From: CAVYTF01 sp963771435
GTDB lineage: Bacteria > Bacteroidota > Bacteroidia > Chitinophagales > Chitinophagaceae
DNA: 64,000 nt
Direction of reading: 5' to 3'
NCBI GenBank assembly: GCA_963771435.1
Contig: CAVYTF010000028.1
Coordinates: forward strand, 78,872 to 142,871
This document shows positions 60,267 to 64,000 of this stretch, one piece after another. Both the position numbers and the translations under genes were made by a program. The first letter of the stretch is position 1; the number at the start of each line of letters is the position of its first letter. The notes beneath the pieces are model-generated. The model was given only the letters and a program-made list of their open reading frames with translations, was not told the DNA's origin and searched no databases.

Positions 60267-62447
60267 ATGAAAAAAATAATGATCTTTGTTTTTGTTGTTG
60301 CTGCTGTTTGTAAAACAACAGGGGGCTTTGCACAAGTGAATGTGCAGGATTCGCTGGCGCTGGTGGCTTTGTATGACAGTACGGGAGGGGCAAATTGGTA
60401 TAATACATGGAACCTTGCAACCCCTGTGAATGACTGGTCTGGCGTTTCTGTAATTAATGGCAGGGTGATCTCTATTAATTTTGATATTCCCGGCGGTAAT
60501 AACTTAATTGGAAGCATTCCTTCTGCATTGGGCGATCTTTCTAATTTAACCGAGCTTGACCTGGAGGCCAATGAATTAAGCGGCAACATTCCTGCTTCCT
60601 TAGGGAATCTTTCTAATTTAACCGAGCTTGACCTGGCGTACAATCAATTAAGTGGTAGCATTCCTGCCCAGTTGGGTAGTCTTTCTAAATTGCAAGAACT
60701 TTACCTTTATTATAATGAATTAAGCGGCAGCATTCCTGCAACGTTGGGCAATCTTTCTAATTTACAGGAGCTTGACCTTGATAATAATCAATTAAGCAGC
60801 AGCATTCCTCCTGCGTTGGGCGATCTTTCTAATTTAGAATATCTTTATCTTGATCATAATAAATTAAGCGGCACCATTCCTCCCCAGGTGGGCGATCTTT
60901 CTAATTTAACCGCGCTTTGGTTAAATAATAATCAGCTAAACCATGGCATTCCTGTTGGGTTCGGCAATCTTTTTAATTTAGAAGAACTTTATCTTGATTA
61001 TAATAAATTAACCGACAGCATTCCTGTTGAGTTGGGCAATCTTTCTAAGTTAAGGTTTCTTGCTTTGGATTCCAATCAATTAAGCGGAAGCATTCCTGTG
61101 GCGTTGGGCAATCTTTCTGCTTTAACTTATCTTAACCTGGAGTACAACCAATTAAGCAGCAGCATTCCTGTTGCGTTGGGCGATCTTTCTAATTTGCAAG
61201 AACTTTATCTTGATCATAATCAATTAAGTGGCAGCATTCCTGTTGACTTCGGCAATCTTTCTAATTTGAATACTCTTGACTTAGAGTATGATCAATTAAG
61301 CGGGGGCATTCCTGTTGGTTTGGGTAATCTTTCTAAGCTAACTTATCTTCAGTTGGATGTCAATCAATTAAGTGGCGGCATTCCTGCAGAACTGGGTAAT
61401 CTTTCTAATTTGACCTGGCTTTTGTTATGGGGCAATCAATTAAGCGGCAGCATTCCTTCAGCGTTAGGCAATCTTTCTAATTTAACCTGGCTTTGGTTAG
61501 GTGATAATCAATTAAGCGACAGCATTCCTACTACGTTGGACAATTTTTCTAATTTAACTGAGTTTGAGTTAGAGTACAATAAATTTACATTTGCAGGTAT
61601 GGAGGGAATAGCAACGGCTTATAAAAATATTTTTGATACCATCCACTACTATCCAGATTATTCTGCATATGCCCCCCAGGCAACTATTCCTCTTCACTAC
61701 CATGGAAGGCAGCTTTCGATTTCTGCGGGCGGCACGCTAGCTAATGATACTTATCGTTGGTATAAGGATAATGTGCTGTATGAGACCATTACAGGGGATT
61801 CTGTTTTGACCGTAACAACTATAGGCAACTATTATGTTGCTGTTACTAACAGTATTGCCAGCCTGCTTACGCTGTTCAGCGATACGGTTACTATAACAAG
61901 CTTGCCTGTTTCTTTATTGAGCTTTACCGCGAACAAAGAGGGAAATAAGAACCTGCTGCAATGGGCAACCACGCAGGAGATAAATAGTAGCTATTTTGGG
62001 GTGGAGAGGAGTAGTGATGGAGTAAACTTTACAAGTATTGGACAGGTGGATGCGGCGGGGAATAGTAGTTTGGCTAAGAGCTATTCGTTGGTTGATAGCA
62101 AACCTGTTAACGGTACTGACTATTACCGTTTGAAGATGGTGGATAAGGATGGGCAGTTTAGTTATAGCGAGGTAAGAAGTATTAATGAAGCGGTGAGTTT
62201 TGCAGTGAGTATTTATCCTAACCCGGTGCTGAGTAAGCTGAACCTGAACTTTAATAGTGATAAGGAGATGATGGCGGAGGTGGAGGTGGTTGATAATGAA
62301 GGGAAGGTGGTTGCTGAGCAGGAGATGGAGGTTTTGGCGGGGTTATCAATGCAGAGTATAAATGTTGGTTCGTTGATTAGTGGCAGTTATTATGTGAGGG
62401 TGGTTGGTAGTGAGGGCGAGACGGAGGAGAGGTTTGTGAAGGAGTAA
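60267..62447 (+). CDS. LRR protein with T9SS type A sorting domain
   Basis: 726 residues from the Met of MKKIMIFVFVVAAVCKTTGG (signal peptide). A cap region (DSLALVALYDSTGGANWYNT) is followed by about 16 tandem 24-residue plant-type LRRs (consensus LGNLSNLTELDLxxNQLSGSIP), encoded by 72-nt DNA repeats at about 60505-61590. Then an Ig/PKD-like segment (DTYRWYKDNVLYETITGDSV) and the shared C-terminal module ending in the T9SS signal (SIYPNPVLSKLNLNFNSDK). Likely surface adhesin or recognition protein. The repeat DNA is prone to unit gain and loss. Confidence 0.93.
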   Translation: MKKIMIFVFVVAAVCKTTGGFAQVNVQDSLALVALYDSTGGANWYNTWNLATPVNDWSGVSVINGRVISINFDIPGGNNLIGSIPSALGDLSNLTELDLEANELSGNIPASLGNLSNLTELDLAYNQLSGSIPAQLGSLSKLQELYLYYNELSGSIPATLGNLSNLQELDLDNNQLSSSIPPALGDLSNLEYLYLDHNKLSGTIPPQVGDLSNLTALWLNNNQLNHGIPVGFGNLFNLEELYLDYNKLTDSIPVELGNLSKLRFLALDSNQLSGSIPVALGNLSALTYLNLEYNQLSSSIPVALGDLSNLQELYLDHNQLSGSIPVDFGNLSNLNTLDLEYDQLSGGIPVGLGNLSKLTYLQLDVNQLSGGIPAELGNLSNLTWLLLWGNQLSGSIPSALGNLSNLTWLWLGDNQLSDSIPTTLDNFSNLTEFELEYNKFTFAGMEGIATAYKNIFDTIHYYPDYSAYAPQATIPLHYHGRQLSISAGGTLANDTYRWYKDNVLYETITGDSVLTVTTIGNYYVAVTNSIASLLTLFSDTVTITSLPVSLLSFTANKEGNKNLLQWATTQEINSSYFGVERSSDGVNFTSIGQVDAAGNSSLAKSYSLVDSKPVNGTDYYRLKMVDKDGQFSYSEVRSINEAVSFAVSIYPNPVLSKLNLNFNSDKEMMAEVEVVDNEGKVVAEQEMEVLAGLSMQSINVGSLISGSYYVRVVGSEGETEERFVKE

Positions 62448-62578
62448 GAAAGTTTGTAGTTTGTAGTTTGATGCGAAGGGGGAACCACTAAAGCACAAAG
62501 GCACGAAGGGACACAAAGCTTATGTGATAGGAGTGTAAAAATAGTTGTTGGTGAAGAATATAACAACGGCGAAAAGAG

Positions 62579-62586
62579 TAAATTTG
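62579..62586 (+). promoter_or_regulatory. Probable -7 box (TAAATTTG)
   Basis: TAnnTTTG match, 18 bases before the TTG start at 62604. Confidence 0.5.
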
Positions 62587-62603
62587 GGCTTTAACTTTAA
62601 TCT

Positions 62604-63284
62604 TTGGAGAATACACATTTAGTAAACATTATTATTCATGCCACAGCAGGTTCAATTGCCCTGATACTTGGGGTAATAGCCCTAAGCTCGAGAAAAGGGG
62701 GAAAGGTTCATGTAAAAACAGGGAAGATATTTACGTGGCTTTTAATCGTAATTATTTTAACCGCACTGCTGGGTGTTTTTGTATTTGGAAGAAATACATT
62801 TTTATTAGTGATAACTGCTTTGAGCGGTTATTATGGATTTTCAGGGTATAGAATTTTACTTACAAAATCAAATAAACCTCAACTTGCTGATATTATTTTT
62901 TCGGTTTTATCCCTTGTTTCAGTAGCATACTTTTTATACTATTTAAAAAACAATGGAATGTACTGGTCTCCTATCATTATTTATAGTACCGTTGGTGCAT
63001 TGCTGATGATCATTTCTTACGACTTTGCCAGATACTTTATTCCAAGGGCTATATATAAAAGTAAAAGACTTTGGCTTTATGAACATATTTTTAAAATGAC
63101 AGGAGCTTTTACTGCTTTGTTAGCTGCATTTTCAGGAACAGTATTTCCTAATTATAAGCCTTACAGCCAGTTCGTGCCTTCACTTTTAGGAACAATGTTG
63201 CAGATCGGCTTTATAGTTTACACTTACAGACAAAGTAAAAGACGTGTAATTATTCCCAATGAAATAATTATAAACTTCAATTGA
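62604..63284 (+). CDS. DUF2306-like membrane protein
   Basis: 226 residues, TTG start. About six TM helices; IIHATAGSIALILGVIALSS near the N-terminus and GGKVHVKTGKIFTWLLIVII are the DUF2306 heme-membrane-like pattern, with His in the first and third helices as possible ligands. Role unknown. Monocistronic. Confidence 0.8.
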   Translation: MENTHLVNIIIHATAGSIALILGVIALSSRKGGKVHVKTGKIFTWLLIVIILTALLGVFVFGRNTFLLVITALSGYYGFSGYRILLTKSNKPQLADIIFSVLSLVSVAYFLYYLKNNGMYWSPIIIYSTVGALLMIISYDFARYFIPRAIYKSKRLWLYEHIFKMTGAFTALLAAFSGTVFPNYKPYSQFVPSLLGTMLQIGFIVYTYRQSKRRVIIPNEIIINFN

Positions 63285-63395
63285 CAAGTAGTGATGCAGA
63301 AAGTGATCTTGATCGATTCATGGGGGCAAGAACCAAGGCTTTGGGACATAAGAGGCCTGCATAAGAGGGCTTTAAATAAATTGATCATTAATTAA

Positions 63396-63984
63396 TTGAA
63401 CGCCGTGAGCGGAAGAAACCTGGTTAAAAAAAATAAGGGTATTATTAAGGTTGGGGCCATGTTTTTTTCAATCTTCCCCCGAGCAATTTTAAGGGCCTTT
63501 TTGAACTGGAACAGAGGCACGCCAAGGTTTGTTTGGTGCCGGGATAAGGTATATGCTGGTGAAGAATTTATTTTTAAGTTGCGGTAATAATGTTTCCATA
63601 AGCCAAGGGGTATTTTTAAGAGGAATTGGAAACATATCAATAGGTGAGAATGTGAGCATACACCCGATGTGTTATATTGATGGGACAGGGGGATTGAAGA
63701 TCGGGGATAATGTTTCTATTGCTCATGCATCGAGTATATTGACAACAAACCATGCCTGGGATGACATGGATATACCTATTAAATATAATAAGATCACATA
63801 CGGAGTAGTTACTATTGAAAGTGATGTTTGGATAGGATGTGGATGCAGAATATTAGCAGGAATAAATATAGCAAGCAGATCGATCGTTGCAGCAGGTGCG
63901 GTAGTTGATAAAAATGTTGAGCCAAATGTGATCGTAGGAGGCGTCCCGGCCAGAGTTATTAAGAGAATGAATGGTGAGGGATGA
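63396..63984 (+). pseudogene. Hexapeptide-repeat acyltransferase, one-base frameshift
   Basis: The first frame (SIFPRAILRAFLNWNRGTPRFV) continues in another frame as GAGIRYMLVKNLFLSCGNNV SISQGVFLRGIGNISIGENV and the acetyltransferase end VIVGGVPARVIKR. An extra T in the TTT run 63532-63534 accounts for the shift; the repaired length is 195 residues. Left-handed beta-helix O-acetyltransferase fold, often in polysaccharide gene clusters. Start TTG 63396 or GTG 63405. The next gene is beyond the window. Confidence 0.88.
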
Positions 63985-64000
63985 GTGGAGAAGAGTGAGG

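Overview
The window is chromosomal DNA of a Bacteroidota bacterium, most likely of the Chitinophagaceae/Chitinophagales. The signs are several secreted proteins with type IX secretion (T9SS) C-terminal sorting domains, a TonB-receptor/DUF4249/MG2-type operon, a DUF3098-uppP pair, DUF2795, a bifunctional nuclease with a UVR tail, and many start sites preceded by the Bacteroidota -7 box TAnnTTTG. No rRNA, tRNA, CRISPR, insertion-sequence transposase or phage gene was recognised.

Layout. 1-9.4 kb: a 5'-truncated leucine-rich-repeat (LRR) T9SS protein, a serine hydrolase, a YdeI-like protein, queA, a frameshifted DUF2795 gene, a frameshifted lolD-like ATPase, and a repeat-built T9SS protein with a beta-helix partner. 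9.5-20.2 kb: housekeeping genes (PduO-type adenosyltransferase, gatC with an ABC ATPase, SSS symporter, ispE, bifunctional nuclease, yebC, DCC-family protein, ispH). 20.3-24.5 kb: an RibD-like reductase, an ArsR/SRPBCC/VOC cluster and a frameshifted S10 peptidase. 24.9-33.5 kb: secreted proteins and lipoproteins, an ECF sigma factor translationally coupled to an inner-membrane-anchored beta-barrel protein, DinB, an orphan ABC-2 permease, and a divergent mntR/mntH pair with a palindromic operator. 33.9-41 kb: a four-gene TonB receptor operon. 41-46.2 kb: lysS, ruvC, a flippase-like membrane protein, DUF3108 and an MBL hydrolase. 46.2-47.8 kb: repeats only. 47.8-56.9 kb: the accessory island. 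57-64 kb: a frameshifted uppP, DUF3098, two more T9SS proteins, DUF2306 and a frameshifted acyltransferase.

The main result is 47.78-56.87 kb, an integron-type gene cassette array without an integrase in the window (a CALIN). Five roughly 200-nt, imperfectly palindromic attC-like sites separate six units, and all genes point the same way. In five consecutive units the first 9-10 bases at the left core (GTT...) are the exact reverse complement of the last core at the right (...AAC), as expected if each unit had circularised through its own attC. Cargo: a PIN nuclease; a three-gene operon of radical SAM enzyme, deoxynucleoside kinase and MazG-like pyrophosphohydrolase (a candidate nucleotide-based defence or modification system); HXXEE plus a membrane protein; TPR-membrane protein plus HNH-like protein; Fic; and a toxin-antitoxin pair with a truncated PIN toxin.

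Other patterns: three minisatellites of unrelated sequence that share a 21-nt period; two degenerate arrays with an 11-nt period; a 120-nt-period palindromic repeat field next to the cassette array; and six otherwise intact genes each broken by a single-base indel, which suggests either sequence error or real decay.
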